Shown: positions 1 to 8,773 of the stretch, piece after piece
Numbering within the stretch: the first letter of the stretch is position 1
Layout of the letters: each line of letters starts with the position of its first letter
Assembly (NCBI GenBank): GCA_016930175.1
Contig: JAFGHJ010000018.1
Span: 37,625-101,624, forward strand
DNA: 64,000 nucleotides
Reading direction: 5' to 3'
Source: Caldifarciminota bacterium
GTDB lineage: Bacteria > Hydrothermota > UBA3072
Program-made: the position numbers and the translations under genes
The notes under the pieces: model-generated
The model's database searches: none
Told to the model about the DNA's origin: nothing
What the model saw: only the letters and a program-made list of their open reading frames with translations

Positions 1-8
1 AGAAGGCG

Positions 9-104
9 TCACAACCATCCATCAGAATCCTGCGATACTTCCGCGTAAATCGAAACGGAAATAAGAAAAGCAATTAACACAAAGGACATATATATATCTT
101 TCAT
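9..104 (-). pseudogene. Short signal-peptide ORF at left edge, probably broken gene
   Basis: An ATG lies behind a clear AGGAGGTTC-type ribosome site and encodes about 31 residues. It begins MKDIYMSFVLIAFLISVS, a typical Sec signal with a YAE cleavage region, and then meets an in-frame TGA close to the window edge. A signal peptide with almost no mature protein suggests the start of a secreted-protein gene that is frameshifted or truncated. It could also continue outside the window in another frame. No family can be named. Confidence 0.4.
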
Positions 105-255
105 TAAAGAACCTCCAGAAATTTTGAGTATTATATATTAAAAAATAAAAATATATATGCAACCGTTTTCAATATATTTGTGATATTGTTTCTGTTGTCT
201 AGCAAAAAATGAATTTTTTACTCTCTTAAAATAAAGTGCATCCCCATTGATACAA

Positions 256-819
256 TCAATAATGTTTCTCTATTCCTCCGAATCCTATCATTTTATTTTC
301 TCTGGTTCTTTTAATAAAGTTTGATAATCGTTTATTGAATTCTTCCGGGCGTTTTCGGGCTCCTTCTATATAGGCTATTCGGACTCTTTTATACGCTTGC
401 GAAAACTTTTGAAAGTTTTCCCACGCCTTTTTATCCTTTTTTATTGCGTCTATTATATCAACGGGAAAGACGAATTTTTCTTTGAGAATTTTTTTAGCGG
501 ATTCTTTGATTGAGGAATGTATCATATCTTTTTTAAGAAGCCATCGAAGTCTTTCCTTGTTAGCTTGGGAGTATTTACTTTTAGGATTTCTTGGCGAAAA
601 ACGCTGCATACTGTTTTCTTTATCAAATTTTCTTACAGTACTGTCGATCCATCCGAAACATAATGCTTCTTCGACTGCGTCGTTATAAGTAATGCGTGGT
701 TTACCCGAAGATTTATTTGGGTATATAAGCCATATTTCTTTTTCTTTGTCAAAGTTTTTTCTAAGCCATTCACGCCACTCGTTTCTCTCTGTTATATACA
801 GTGTTTTAAATTTTCTCAT
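256..819 (-). CDS. YdeI/OmpD-associated family protein
   Basis: 187 aa, cytosolic, no signal peptide or membrane segment. The N-terminal half contains the pattern seen in YdeI/OmpD-associated (bacteriocin-protection-like) proteins: EWREWLRKN, then EIWLIYPNKSSGKP, ITYNDAVEEALCFGWIDS and QRFSPRNPKSKYSQAN. The C-terminal half is basic and helical, matching the OmdA tail. Family members are annotated as protective or stress proteins, but the biochemical role is not established. It overlaps the upstream DUF3795 gene by 14 nt and is probably co-transcribed from the minus promoter near 1.2 kb. Confidence 0.85.
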   Translation of the reverse strand: MRKFKTLYITERNEWREWLRKNFDKEKEIWLIYPNKSSGKPRITYNDAVEEALCFGWIDSTVRKFDKENSMQRFSPRNPKSKYSQANKERLRWLLKKDMIHSSIKESAKKILKEKFVFPVDIIDAIKKDKKAWENFQKFSQAYKRVRIAYIEGARKRPEEFNKRLSNFIKRTRENKMIGFGGIEKHY

Positions 820-1153
820 ATTTTCCGTACTGCATAGTCCATTTATCGGCGATTTTTAAAAATTTTTCATACCCGTTTTCCCTGATGAAGTCCAATGCCT
901 CCTTATATTTTTTGTATTTATATCCTTTTTTGCTTTGAAAATCCCGGATAATCGGGCAGAAATCATATTTATCGCAATCCGCACAGGAAGTATAATTGTT
1001 CTTAATACAGCAAATTTTTATTTTGCATTTTGCTTTTGAGATATCTCTTTCGCCGTTCTTGTAACCCAACTTACATCCGCGGCAATAGTTTTCTATCAAA
1101 ACTTTACATGTACCGCAGTATGCGCCGCAGCATCCGATTTCTTCCTTACTCAT
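806..1153 (-). CDS. DUF3795 cysteine-rich zinc-binding protein
   Basis: 115 aa with about a dozen cysteines in the first 65 residues: CCGAYCGTCKV, YCRGCKLGYK, CKIKICCIKN and CADCDKYDFCP. This is the DUF3795 arrangement, presumed to bind zinc or a metal cluster. The C-terminal third is helical and charged. Its function is unknown. It is first in a two-gene minus operon with the YdeI-like gene, read from a TTGACA-N16-TACAAT promoter that is divergent from mntP. Confidence 0.85.
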   Translation of the reverse strand: MSKEEIGCCGAYCGTCKVLIENYCRGCKLGYKNGERDISKAKCKIKICCIKNNYTSCADCDKYDFCPIIRDFQSKKGYKYKKYKEALDFIRENGYEKFLKIADKWTMQYGKYEKI

Positions 1154-1199
1154 ATTTCCTTCGATTTTTTAAACATTTTTTATTTTAGCTATGATCTGG

Positions 1200-1227
1200 A
1201 TTGTAGATAATTATGGGAAATTGTCAA
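1200..1227 (-). promoter_or_regulatory. Promoter for DUF3795/YdeI-like operon
   Basis: On the minus strand TTGACA (1227-1222) is followed after 16 nt by TACAAT (1205-1200), about 45 nt before the DUF3795 start. It is divergent from the mntP promoter. Confidence 0.6.
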
Positions 1228-1262
1228 TACAAGTTCGCAAGTACAAGCAGACTAAATAAGGA

Positions 1263-1290
1263 TTGACATATAAAAATTGAGAGATATGAT
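1263..1290 (+). promoter_or_regulatory. Promoter for mntP
   Basis: TTGACA (1263-1268), 16 nt spacer, TATGAT (1285-1290). The mntP ATG is at 1309, so the predicted leader is only about 12 nt. That leaves no room for a yybP-ykoY manganese riboswitch, which often controls this family elsewhere. Confidence 0.65.
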
Positions 1291-1308
1291 AAAAAAAGGT
1301 AATTTAAA

Positions 1309-1863
1309 ATGAATTTGATTACTATCTTTGGAATCGGAATAGGCCTATCGATGGACGCTCTTGCGGTTTCCGTCATAAATGGATTCGTTATTAAAAAATT
1401 AAAGATTCAGAATGCGTTTAAAATAGCTTTTTCTTTTGGTTTCTTCCAGGCTCTGATGCCCGTAATAGGATGGTCGGCGGGACTGTCGTTCAGAAAATAT
1501 ATTCAAAGCTTCGATCACTGGATCGCTTTTTCGCTACTCTGCCTTGTCGGCGGAAAAATGATCTACGAATCAATAAAGTGTAGTGAAGAAAAAAAAGATT
1601 GTCTACAATTTCCCGCGTTACTTATGCTTTCGATTGCGACAAGTATAGACGCGCTGGCTGTTGGATTAAGTTTTTCGTTCCTGCAGGTTGAAATAATATT
1701 CCCTGCTTTAATAATTGGTGTTGTTACATTCATAATTTGTTTAATCGGAATATACGTCGGAGATAAAATCGGTAAATTTATTGGAAATAAATTAGGGTTG
1801 ATAGGAGGTTTAATTTTGATAATTATTGGGATTAAGATTGTAATAGAGCACACGGCATATTAA
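1309..1863 (+). CDS. mntP: Manganese efflux pump MntP
   Basis: 184 aa inner-membrane protein with about six hydrophobic helices in two homologous halves. Each half carries the family's conserved acidic signature: SMDALAVS near residue 15 and SIDALAVG near residue 110. Length and topology match MntP (former DUF204), which exports Mn2+. A strong promoter sits just upstream and the leader is very short, so the usual manganese riboswitch is absent. Control must be at the promoter or absent. Confidence 0.93.
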   Translation: MNLITIFGIGIGLSMDALAVSVINGFVIKKLKIQNAFKIAFSFGFFQALMPVIGWSAGLSFRKYIQSFDHWIAFSLLCLVGGKMIYESIKCSEEKKDCLQFPALLMLSIATSIDALAVGLSFSFLQVEIIFPALIIGVVTFIICLIGIYVGDKIGKFIGNKLGLIGGLILIIIGIKIVIEHTAY

Positions 1864-2011
1864 AGTACTACCCTTCAGCAGTTTCTGTTTTCCTGTTTCG
1901 CTATTTTTCTATTTTAGCATTTTTCTGTTTTATCTTTTATTCGGCATCCTGTATCCGACTTTAACTCTCTACTGTTTCCTAAACTCCAAATTCCACATCC
2001 TGAACCCTTAC

Positions 2012-3109
2012 TTAAATCCCTAAAGAAAGTCTGGCAAAAGGTCCCGAAAAGTTGACCCCCGCATAATTATTATAGTTGAAGCCGAGGCCAACATTAAGCA
2101 CATAAAATTCGCGATTCAAGGAAGCTGAAACATTATTGAAGTTAAGCGAACCGTAAGATGAATTTATTGTATATAGATCCAAATTGTAATTACCTGGAAG
2201 GAAAATCTGTAAATCAGCCCCGTAAGAGAATTGAGCTTCCTCGAGCGGTTCGATATAAAAACCCCCTACGAAAGGCGTTAAAATAAAGTTAGCCAGGGCA
2301 AAAGAAACACCGCCATTCACCGAATAAATAGTCAATTTTTCCTCGCTTGAGAAGATATTCTGATAAAAACAATTAAAATGCAAGTTATAAAGATTTGCGG
2401 AAATTTTCGCCGTAACCCCGTAAGTATCCCGGAGATCCTTACCCAGATAGGCGGCTTCTACCGTGGAACTAAGGAATGGTATTCTTCTCGGATGCCTATA
2501 CGTATATATAGGACTGCGAGAAATCAAATCCGAATCATCGATATAAGTGTAATCGTCGTATACTACATCAGTCACGATAATGGGAGGGTCATAGAAATAT
2601 AAATCATCGTAAACAAAATAAGGATAATCTCTATATGTTTTCTTATAGTATCTTCTGCCATAATCATGAACATAGTCACGGCGAGGATTGTTTTTATAAT
2701 CATGATCATAGTCATAACCACCCTTATACTTATCATTATGCTCGTCCTTTTCTTTTGCTTTTATCTTCTCCGGCTCTTTCTTTTTTTCTTTACTCTTAGT
2801 TTCTATTTTTTTCTCCTCCCTTGCGATCAAATCCTTAACTTTCTCAATACGGCTATTGTTTTCGGCTGGTTCTTCCTTCTTATTCTTATCTTTACTTTCA
2901 TATGAATCTTTATTCTTTTCTTTCACTTCTGCTTTCACTATATCCTGTTCTTTTTCTTGGCTTTTCTCTTCTACTTTTTCTTTCTCTTTGGTAATATTTT
3001 CCTTAATTTCCCGGATAAAGCTCTTTCCTTCTGCGGATTTTCCCTCAGCAAAAAACGGAACGAAAAATAAAACCACCACCAGACTTATGAGATTTATTTT
3101 GTTTTCCAT
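2012..3109 (-). CDS. Secreted Lys/Glu-rich protein with beta-barrel-like C-terminus
   Basis: 365 aa. An N-terminal Sec signal (SLVVVLFFVPFFAEG) is followed by about 100 residues of very charged K/E-rich, probably coiled-coil sequence. Next comes a Tyr/Asp-rich stretch at about 130-195, then a C-terminal region (about 205-365) of alternating hydrophobic/polar strands. It ends FARLSLGI, as in outer-membrane barrels. The organisation suggests an outer-membrane or envelope protein with a periplasmic charged spacer. No family is recognised. The ATG follows AGGAGGAAAA. Neighbours on both sides are repeat-filled gaps, so it stands alone. Confidence 0.7.
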   Translation of the reverse strand: MENKINLISLVVVLFFVPFFAEGKSAEGKSFIREIKENITKEKEKVEEKSQEKEQDIVKAEVKEKNKDSYESKDKNKKEEPAENNSRIEKVKDLIAREEKKIETKSKEKKKEPEKIKAKEKDEHNDKYKGGYDYDHDYKNNPRRDYVHDYGRRYYKKTYRDYPYFVYDDLYFYDPPIIVTDVVYDDYTYIDDSDLISRSPIYTYRHPRRIPFLSSTVEAAYLGKDLRDTYGVTAKISANLYNLHFNCFYQNIFSSEEKLTIYSVNGGVSFALANFILTPFVGGFYIEPLEEAQFSYGADLQIFLPGNYNLDLYTINSSYGSLNFNNVSASLNREFYVLNVGLGFNYNNYAGVNFSGPFARLSLGI

Positions 3110-3175
3110 TTTTTCCTCCTTTTACAAATAAGACCTTGCGAAATCCCTAACGGTTTCATATTGGACTGTTGGTCA

Positions 3176-3340
3176 GTTAGTCCGTCATAAAAAAGACCGG
3201 TGACCGAAGACGGCAGACCGGGTATGAAAAAATGGTAAAATTGGGAAATGGTTAAATGCGAACTATTTCTCTATTTAGCTATTTATCTATTCAACCTGGA
3301 TTCGCAGAATCCTCTGCTACGGACAAGGAACTACGAACTA
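3176..3340. repeat. Composite dispersed intergenic repeat (B+A), copy 1
   Basis: A block of about 165 bp beginning GTTAGTCCGTCATAAAAAAG and ending CTACGAACTA. It is near-identical (roughly 85-90% by eye) to 8774-8930 and more distantly related to 11672-11840. It consists of module B (gaccgaagacgg...accggg) followed by module A (ctatttagctattt...cctggattcgcagaatcctc). It fills the gap between two minus-strand genes and has no ORF of its own. Confidence 0.8.
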
Positions 3341-3370
3341 AGAACTAATACCTAAGACCTAAAGAACTTT

Positions 3371-3646
3371 TTATATTTCAGGGTCTGATCCCGACAATAC
3401 ATTATCAAAAGAATCGAATGGTTCTTTGTTTAAGATTCGGAGGGCTCTGGTAGCATCTTCTCTTCTTACCTGAAGCCTAACCTCTGAACTTCCGATAAAG
3501 TGATTATGTAACGATCTGGCAAGACTTTCATCCGGCAGAAAACATTCTATACCTTCCGACTCGATTCTGGACGCGATCAAATAGGCATCCATAAGCCGGT
3601 TAAATCTCCCAATTGTTATTAATTCCTTATTTTTCTTACCATCCAT
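3371..3646 (-). CDS. DUF2007 putative signal-transducing protein
   Basis: 91 aa, cytosolic. Residues about 10-75 match the DUF2007 pattern: a start such as ELITIGRFNRLMDAYLIASR, then LESEGIEC-like and FLPDE segments, followed by VRLQVRREDATRALRIL. These small alpha/beta (ferredoxin-like) proteins are annotated as putative prokaryotic signal transducers of unknown partner. The initiation codon is ATG. No strong ribosome site is visible. It stands alone between repeat-rich gaps. Confidence 0.8.
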   Translation of the reverse strand: MDGKKNKELITIGRFNRLMDAYLIASRIESEGIECFLPDESLARSLHNHFIGSSEVRLQVRREDATRALRILNKEPFDSFDNVLSGSDPEI

Positions 3647-3792
3647 ATTTAATATTTATAAAGCAAAAAAACCATTTTTTAGACTTTATCGAGGTTTTTT
3701 TTCTATTAGACCCATAAAGACGCAAAAAGTTCGATTTTTTTAAAAAAACCATATTCTCAAAGTGACACAGAGAACACAATTTTTTTTAACTG

Positions 3793-3838
3793 TTGGTCGG
3801 TCGAAAAATGACGGATGACAGCAGACGGTAGACCGGAG
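3793..3838. repeat. Dispersed repeat module B, solo copy
   Basis: The sequence gttggtcggtcgaaaaatga through agacggtagaccgg resembles module B of the composite repeats at 3.2, 8.8 and 11.7 kb, here without module A. It lies between an AT-rich cacagagaacacaa stretch and the 3' end of the next minus gene. Confidence 0.6.
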
Positions 3839-3870
3839 TTAACTATGAACTACGAACCGGGAACCAATTA

Positions 3871-5523
3871 CTATCTAATCAGAGTTATTTTAAGGCTCTC
3901 TTTGGAATCTCCGGATTTTAATACGGCGAAGTATATGCCGTTAGGAGCCAAGACCCCGTCACTGTCGCCGAACCATGTTACCGAGTGGCTTCCTGCAGGC
4001 ATTCCTCTCGCGAGCGTTTTGACATGAGCCCCGGTAATGTCATATATATCCAGAGACATATCGCCGTTATTCTTAGTGGCAGGCAGATAATAATTTATGT
4101 CTATTTTACTGGAAAAGATAGCTGCAGTACTCGAGATGGATATTGTATTTTTATCCGTCACATCTTCATCAATGCCGCTTCCCCAGTCGCTTCTGTCGAA
4201 CCATGCCATCTCTCCGGGCCAGTTGACATATAATGTACCGTAGACTCCGTCCGCTATCCTTTCGATGGAGGGCTTTACGTTGTTGCGGGGTACATTGTCG
4301 GCAAAAGAAACAGGGGTAATAAAATCGGCAGAAGGATAACCTCTGTGTGTATAAAATCCCTCGGCATTATTGACTGTTACGTAAACAATTCCAATCCCAT
4401 CTCCATTTCTTGCCGTGACGTCATTTACAAAGCTTTGATTGGTCGAGTCCATGAATATGGGTCCCCATGCCCAATCCGTTCCGCCGTCGTAAGTAATTCT
4501 ATATACGACCCAATATTCATCTAATGTTGAATGATAAGAGGGAACGACTGTTATGACGGTGTCTCCGTAAGCGCTGATAGATGTTACGTAAGAACTATTG
4601 GTTCCGGAATAATACAATTTATAATGCGACCAGCTGCTCCATCCCCCGACAACATAAAGACTGTCGTCTGTACCGATATACGAAGTCCACACTTTGTTCG
4701 GGACTGCGCAGCAGGCGTCCAGTCCTCTGTCTGCGTTTGAGATACCTAAATTGTAAAAATTGACGTCACGAATCCAGGACGTTGCCAGTGTATCGAAATT
4801 AAAATATAATCTCAGTGAGTCGTTTTCCATAATGGATAAGTAAATTAGATATCGGGAAGAAGGGGCATCGGCATCACTGGTTAAAGAGATATCTTTTAAA
4901 GGAACCCCTTCCGAAATTACGTATATGTTGCCGTATACCTCATCCGAGCTGCCGTCACTTGTGTTGAATCTTCTTATACGACCGGTATGTGTTGTAACTG
5001 AATATGCAACATAAAAGTAGTCTCCAAGAACGGCACAATCGACATCCGAAGTAATTGAACCCCAGGTAAAAGTTTCCGCCCAGGTCTTTCCCGTATCCGT
5101 TGATATGTTTGCAGTCCAATGGTGGCTTGTGCCTTCCTGATGCATAATCACTGCGAACAGGTGCCCGGTAGAATTATCTACATCGAGGTCCACTACTCTG
5201 ATCGAATCATTGCTGCCAACCTGAACATCTACAGACCATCTCGAGGACATTTTTACAGGTTCTTTCCATTGTATCCCTATTGCTTCATCATCCAGTTCCG
5301 GTGAATTTTTGAGTAATCCTATGGCTTCTTCGTAATTTCCGCTATTCCATGTTTCTTCGATTACATCGGCTCGAGCCTGGGCTCCCTCTTCGCATTCTAT
5401 ATCGATAATGGCATTCGATTTTTCATAAGCGGTTAAATTTTCGAGTGTTTGTGAGGGGATCGCATGCAAGCGTATGGTTAAGGTAATCGAAAAACAGACG
5501 ACAAATATTACACAATACTTCAT
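3871..5523 (-). CDS. Secreted beta-propeller-like protein with C-terminal sorting domain
   Basis: 550 aa from the ATG at 5523. I prefer this to the track start at 5616 because it follows AAAGGAGGTTTGCT and begins a clean signal peptide (MKYCVIFVVCFSITLTIRLHA). The body has repeated strand/turn motifs of the Asp-box type (STDTGKTWAETF, then further W/Y-rich blades), suggesting a sialidase-like propeller. The last 80 residues form a FlgD-like / type A sorting domain (LDIYDITGAHVKTL, GIYFAVLKSG). It is probably exported and surface-attached. Its substrate is unknown. A TTGACA-N17-TATATT promoter lies about 65-90 nt upstream. Confidence 0.8.
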   Translation of the reverse strand: MKYCVIFVVCFSITLTIRLHAIPSQTLENLTAYEKSNAIIDIECEEGAQARADVIEETWNSGNYEEAIGLLKNSPELDDEAIGIQWKEPVKMSSRWSVDVQVGSNDSIRVVDLDVDNSTGHLFAVIMHQEGTSHHWTANISTDTGKTWAETFTWGSITSDVDCAVLGDYFYVAYSVTTHTGRIRRFNTSDGSSDEVYGNIYVISEGVPLKDISLTSDADAPSSRYLIYLSIMENDSLRLYFNFDTLATSWIRDVNFYNLGISNADRGLDACCAVPNKVWTSYIGTDDSLYVVGGWSSWSHYKLYYSGTNSSYVTSISAYGDTVITVVPSYHSTLDEYWVVYRITYDGGTDWAWGPIFMDSTNQSFVNDVTARNGDGIGIVYVTVNNAEGFYTHRGYPSADFITPVSFADNVPRNNVKPSIERIADGVYGTLYVNWPGEMAWFDRSDWGSGIDEDVTDKNTISISSTAAIFSSKIDINYYLPATKNNGDMSLDIYDITGAHVKTLARGMPAGSHSVTWFGDSDGVLAPNGIYFAVLKSGDSKESLKITLIR

Positions 5524-5587
5524 AGCAAACCTCCTTTTTTTTAAATAAGTTAAGTAAGAAGTTCTCAGAATTAGCTTTGGTGTAATC

Positions 5588-5616
5588 AATATAATGAGAT
5601 TTTGATTCTTTGTCAA
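5588..5616 (-). promoter_or_regulatory. Promoter for secreted propeller gene
   Basis: Minus strand TTGACA (5616-5611), 17 nt, TATATT (5593-5588), about 65 nt upstream of the chosen ATG. It supports the shorter start, because the track's longer ORF would begin inside the -35 box. Confidence 0.6.
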
Positions 5617-5773
5617 TGAATCTTGATGGTTAGGGGATATACGGCTAATTAGTTATTAGTAAAGTGGTCAGTCTTTATCCGGTATCTGGTGTCAGATCTC
5701 TTATATCTTTTTGTTACTGAAGACTGGCGAGCCGGTTATCTATTCTATATATCCTATCCCTTAATGTAATCTA

Positions 5774-5801
5774 TTGACTATTGTTGGGGTATCGATATCT
5801 T
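5774..5801 (+). promoter_or_regulatory. Candidate promoter for ABC exporter operon
   Basis: TTGACT (5774-5779), 16 nt spacer, TATCTT (5796-5801), about 60 nt before the ATG. The rest of the 340-nt gap between 5523 and 5864 holds degenerate repeat-like sequence and no gene. Confidence 0.45.
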
Positions 5802-5863
5802 AAGGTAAATATGAAACTCGGAAAGAATCAAAATGGGATTTCCCTTGATATAATGAGGTTTTG

Positions 5864-6832
5864 ATGAATGTCATAGATACCAGGAATTTGACAAAGAAAT
5901 ACAAAGAAGTAACTGCAGTAGATGACCTGACCCTGCAGATAAAGGAGGGCGAGATATTCGGATTGCTGGGACCCAATGGTGCCGGAAAGACCACTACTCT
6001 TCTAATGCTTACAACTCTCAGGAAGCCGACGTCCGGAACCGCGACAATAAATAACTTTGACATCGTAAGGCAGCCTGATAAGGTCAGAAAATCAATAGGA
6101 ATAGTTTTCCAGGACCCCAGCTCAGATGAAGTACTGACAGGATACGAGAACCTGAAACTGCATAGATGGTTGTATGGTATGCCTGGGGATCTGGCAGAGA
6201 GAAGAATAAAAGAGGTTTTAGAGCTTGTAGACTTAACAAAGAGGAAGAATGATCTGGTGAAGAAATATTCCGGAGGCATGCGAAGGAGATTGGAAATAGC
6301 AAGAGGCCTTATGCACCATCCAAAAGTTTTATTTTTAGACGAACCCACACTGGGCCTTGACCCGCAGGCTCGAGGCCATATATGGGGTTATATAAAAAAA
6401 CTGGCACAGGAAGAAAAAATTACCATCGTAATCACGACCCATTATATGGACGAGGCTGATAATCTCTGCGGCAGGCTGGCAATAATAGATGAAGGAAAAA
6501 TAATTGTTTCAGGCTCTCCCGGGGAACTAAAGAAGAAATTTGGCGGAGATATAGTCCGGTTGAAGGCAAAGAATCTAAACATCGGCGCCTTAAAAAAATT
6601 GAATTACGTGAATAAAGTTGAGAAACGTGATGATGAAGTATCTCTAACAGTTAAAGATACCAATGAACATTTGCAAGAAATTTTGATGCTTGCCGGGAAG
6701 GTAGAATCAGTCGAAGTACACTCACCTACATTGGATGACGTTTTCATTCATTATACCGGAAGAACTATAAGAGAAGGCGCACCCGAAGGCGGATGGGCTC
6801 AGAAGGCTATGGCTTTTAAGACAAAAAGATGA
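5864..6832 (+). CDS. ABC transporter ATP-binding protein (DrrA-like)
   Basis: 322 aa. The start is ATG 5864 with GAGG six bases upstream; the track's TTG is one codon earlier. All ABC ATPase motifs are visible: Walker A GPNGAGKTT, signature YSGGMRRRLEIARGL, Walker B VLFLDEPTLGLD and the switch His in TTHYMDEAD. The C-terminal 90 residues form the extra domain typical of DrrA/daunorubicin-type exporters, with LDDVFIHYTGRTIR at the end. It powers the overlapping ABC-2 permease and probably exports a drug, lipid or polysaccharide precursor. The substrate cannot be deduced. Confidence 0.92.
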   Translation: MNVIDTRNLTKKYKEVTAVDDLTLQIKEGEIFGLLGPNGAGKTTTLLMLTTLRKPTSGTATINNFDIVRQPDKVRKSIGIVFQDPSSDEVLTGYENLKLHRWLYGMPGDLAERRIKEVLELVDLTKRKNDLVKKYSGGMRRRLEIARGLMHHPKVLFLDEPTLGLDPQARGHIWGYIKKLAQEEKITIVITTHYMDEADNLCGRLAIIDEGKIIVSGSPGELKKKFGGDIVRLKAKNLNIGALKKLNYVNKVEKRDDEVSLTVKDTNEHLQEILMLAGKVESVEVHSPTLDDVFIHYTGRTIREGAPEGGWAQKAMAFKTKR

Positions 6833-7599
6833 ACAACTTAAAAGGAATTTACGCGCTGTGGTACAGGGAATTCAAAGTCTTCATCCGAGAGAAATCCAGG
6901 TTAGGATTCTCGGTAATAAATCCGCTGGTATGGCTGCTGGTAGTCGGCGGCGGTTTAGGCTCTGTTGTCTCGTTCGACGGAGTAAATTACCGGACCTTCA
7001 TTTACCCCGGCATTTTAATTCAATCCGTTATATTTTCATCTATCTTCTTTGGCGTTTATATTGTTCTGGATAAGAAGATCGACTTTATGAAGGAAGTTCT
7101 GGTAGCGCCTATATCAAGAACAGCTATGTTTGTCGGAAAAGTGGTCGGAGGGTCGACCGACGCGCTGATTGAGATTGTGACATTGTTAGTAATCGGTTTT
7201 ATTCTTGAGTCGACCGGAATCTTGACCGGGGTTTCCATCAACTTTGTCTCCGGCATAGTTTCTCTTGGGTTCTTGCTCTCGACGACTGTGGCGATGGTAA
7301 GCCTGGGACTCATAATCGGCTCCCAGATGGAGAGCACGGAAGGCTTTCAGCTGGTAGCCAGCTTTCTGCTGTTTCCTCTGTTCTTCCTCTCAGGCGCACT
7401 CTTCCCTATAACCAACCTGCCGTCCTGGCTGTCTCCGGTAGTATTCTGTAACCCTATCACATATTCAGTAGACGGTTTAAGAGGAATTCTTATCGGTATT
7501 TCAAAGTTTAATATCGGGCTTGACTTCGCGGTGATAGGTACTTTTGCCTTAATTACTATTCTTATCGGAACTTTCGCCTTTAAAAGTATGGAAGTTTAA
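6829..7599 (+). CDS. ABC-2 type transporter permease (DrrB-like)
   Basis: 256 aa inner-membrane protein with six predicted helices. It contains the ABC-2 signature near the C-terminal third (FLLFPLFFLSGALFPITNLP) and the helix following it (NPITYSVDGLRGILIG). It overlaps the ATPase gene by 4 nt (ATGA), indicating translational coupling and a two-component DrrAB-type exporter. Confidence 0.92.
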   Translation: MNNLKGIYALWYREFKVFIREKSRLGFSVINPLVWLLVVGGGLGSVVSFDGVNYRTFIYPGILIQSVIFSSIFFGVYIVLDKKIDFMKEVLVAPISRTAMFVGKVVGGSTDALIEIVTLLVIGFILESTGILTGVSINFVSGIVSLGFLLSTTVAMVSLGLIIGSQMESTEGFQLVASFLLFPLFFLSGALFPITNLPSWLSPVVFCNPITYSVDGLRGILIGISKFNIGLDFAVIGTFALITILIGTFAFKSMEV

Positions 7600-7624
7600 G
7601 CCATTAGCGTTCAGCGATAAGCCG

Positions 7625-7790
7625 TTTTTAGGAAAATGGAAAATGGGAGAAGGGGAACAATTTCTCTATTTAGCTATTCAACTTGGATTCGTAGAATCTA
7701 TTAATAGGGCGCAGATAGACGCTGATGTTTAAGATTTTTTATGGTTTTTTACTCACTAACGCACTAACACACTAACAAAATTATTGAATA
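7625..7790. repeat. Intergenic repeat mosaic
   Basis: Contains module A (tttctctatttagctattca, then ttggattcgtagaatct), followed by a gcgcagatagacgctgatg-type stretch and a cactaacgcactaacacact array. The same elements recur in other gaps of the window. No gene is seen. Confidence 0.6.
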
Positions 7791-7800
7791 ACACCTAAAG

Positions 7801-8697
7801 TTATCCTGTGTATATTGATTGTGTTATTTCGTTCTTACCGCGTTTCTTTGCCGAGTACATTAAAGAATCTGCCAGAGTTATCGTGCTGTCCACACTTGGT
7901 GGACACTCTTTGCAGGTCAGAACACCGATGCTAAATGTTACAGAAAATTTCTTGAGGTATTTGTTCTGAAGAAGAGCATTTTTTATTTTTTGTATAGCTG
8001 TGGACGCGTCCTTGTCCGCAGTTTCCGGAAATAAAATGACGAATTCGTCGCCTCCGAGGCGAGCTAATATATCAACCTTTCGAATATTGATTTTTACGGT
8101 ATTGGCAATAGCCTGCAAGACATTATCTCCTACGGTATGTCCGAATCGGTCATTGAGGTCCTTAAAGTTGTCTATATCAATATAAGCTATAGTGAAAGAG
8201 CATCCGTATCTATTGCATCGTTCGATCTCCATAGAAGCTGACTCATAAAAGGAGCGCCAGTTCACGGCTCCGGTAAGGTAATCAACCCGTGACAGAGTCT
8301 GCTCAGCCCTTAAAGCGGTCTTAAAACGTCCCAGTAGTAAAGTCACGCCCACGCAAAAGCTAAACCTGGCGACTGCGTACAGGAAGTAAGTCCTGAAAGG
8401 TGAATAAGGCTGATTCGAGGCATTCTCAATAAAAATCCACGTAGCCACGCTTGCCACTGAAAGAAAAAGACCATAGCGAGTTCCGATATACCATGACGCA
8501 AACCCGACAGGAATCAAGTAAGTAAGTGATAACGTAAACTCGGGAGGTAAGAGGTAATGAACAAGTCCAATACATCCGAGCAGAGCAACGGCGATAATAG
8601 CCAATAGCCAGCTGTTTTGGGGACTCGAGTTTAATAGTCCTATTTCTCTTTCCCACTCTTTAAGTTGTTCTAAAATTTGTTTCTGCAATAGTATCAA
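7801..8697 (-). CDS. Membrane diguanylate cyclase (GGDEF)
   Basis: About 298 aa from a TTG at 8697. The track's start TTG (8745) is part of a TTGACA promoter -35 box with no ribosome site, whereas TGGAG lies just before the inner TTG. After a short coiled start there are about four to five hydrophobic helices (roughly residues 35-120). A complete GGDEF domain follows, with RLGGDEFVILFPE and an intact product-inhibition I-site RKVD five residues before GGDEF. It should make cyclic di-GMP from GTP and be feedback-inhibited. The membrane part is the likely sensor. In a genome with PilT and MglA, c-di-GMP may affect surface motility. Confidence 0.88.
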   Translation of the reverse strand: MILLQKQILEQLKEWEREIGLLNSSPQNSWLLAIIAVALLGCIGLVHYLLPPEFTLSLTYLIPVGFASWYIGTRYGLFLSVASVATWIFIENASNQPYSPFRTYFLYAVARFSFCVGVTLLLGRFKTALRAEQTLSRVDYLTGAVNWRSFYESASMEIERCNRYGCSFTIAYIDIDNFKDLNDRFGHTVGDNVLQAIANTVKINIRKVDILARLGGDEFVILFPETADKDASTAIQKIKNALLQNKYLKKFSVTFSIGVLTCKECPPSVDSTITLADSLMYSAKKRGKNEITQSIYTG

Positions 8698-8717
8698 TAA
8701 TCTCCATTTTGGTATTG

Positions 8718-8745
8718 AAGGTAATAGAATTTCTCTTTCTGTCAA
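8718..8745 (-). promoter_or_regulatory. Promoter for diguanylate cyclase
   Basis: Minus strand TTGACA (8745-8740), 16 nt, TACCTT (8723-8718). It sits in the CCTTGAC context shared by other promoters of the window. It overlaps the start proposed by the ORF track, which is therefore rejected. Confidence 0.5.
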
Positions 8746-8773
8746 GGAGAATTAAATCGGAATCCAATATACC

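Noticed and set aside
1170-1308. Possible yybP-ykoY manganese riboswitch before mntP
   Set aside because: The only good promoter leaves about 12 nt of leader, and no riboswitch-like stems were seen.
2378-3131. Plus-strand ORFs opposite the barrel-like protein gene
   Set aside because: Low-complexity shadows of the Lys/Glu-rich minus-strand gene.
8698-8745. Upstream TTG start of the diguanylate cyclase as given by the ORF track
   Set aside because: It coincides with a TTGACA -35 box in the CCTTGAC context, has no ribosome site, and an inner TTG with TGGAG is better.
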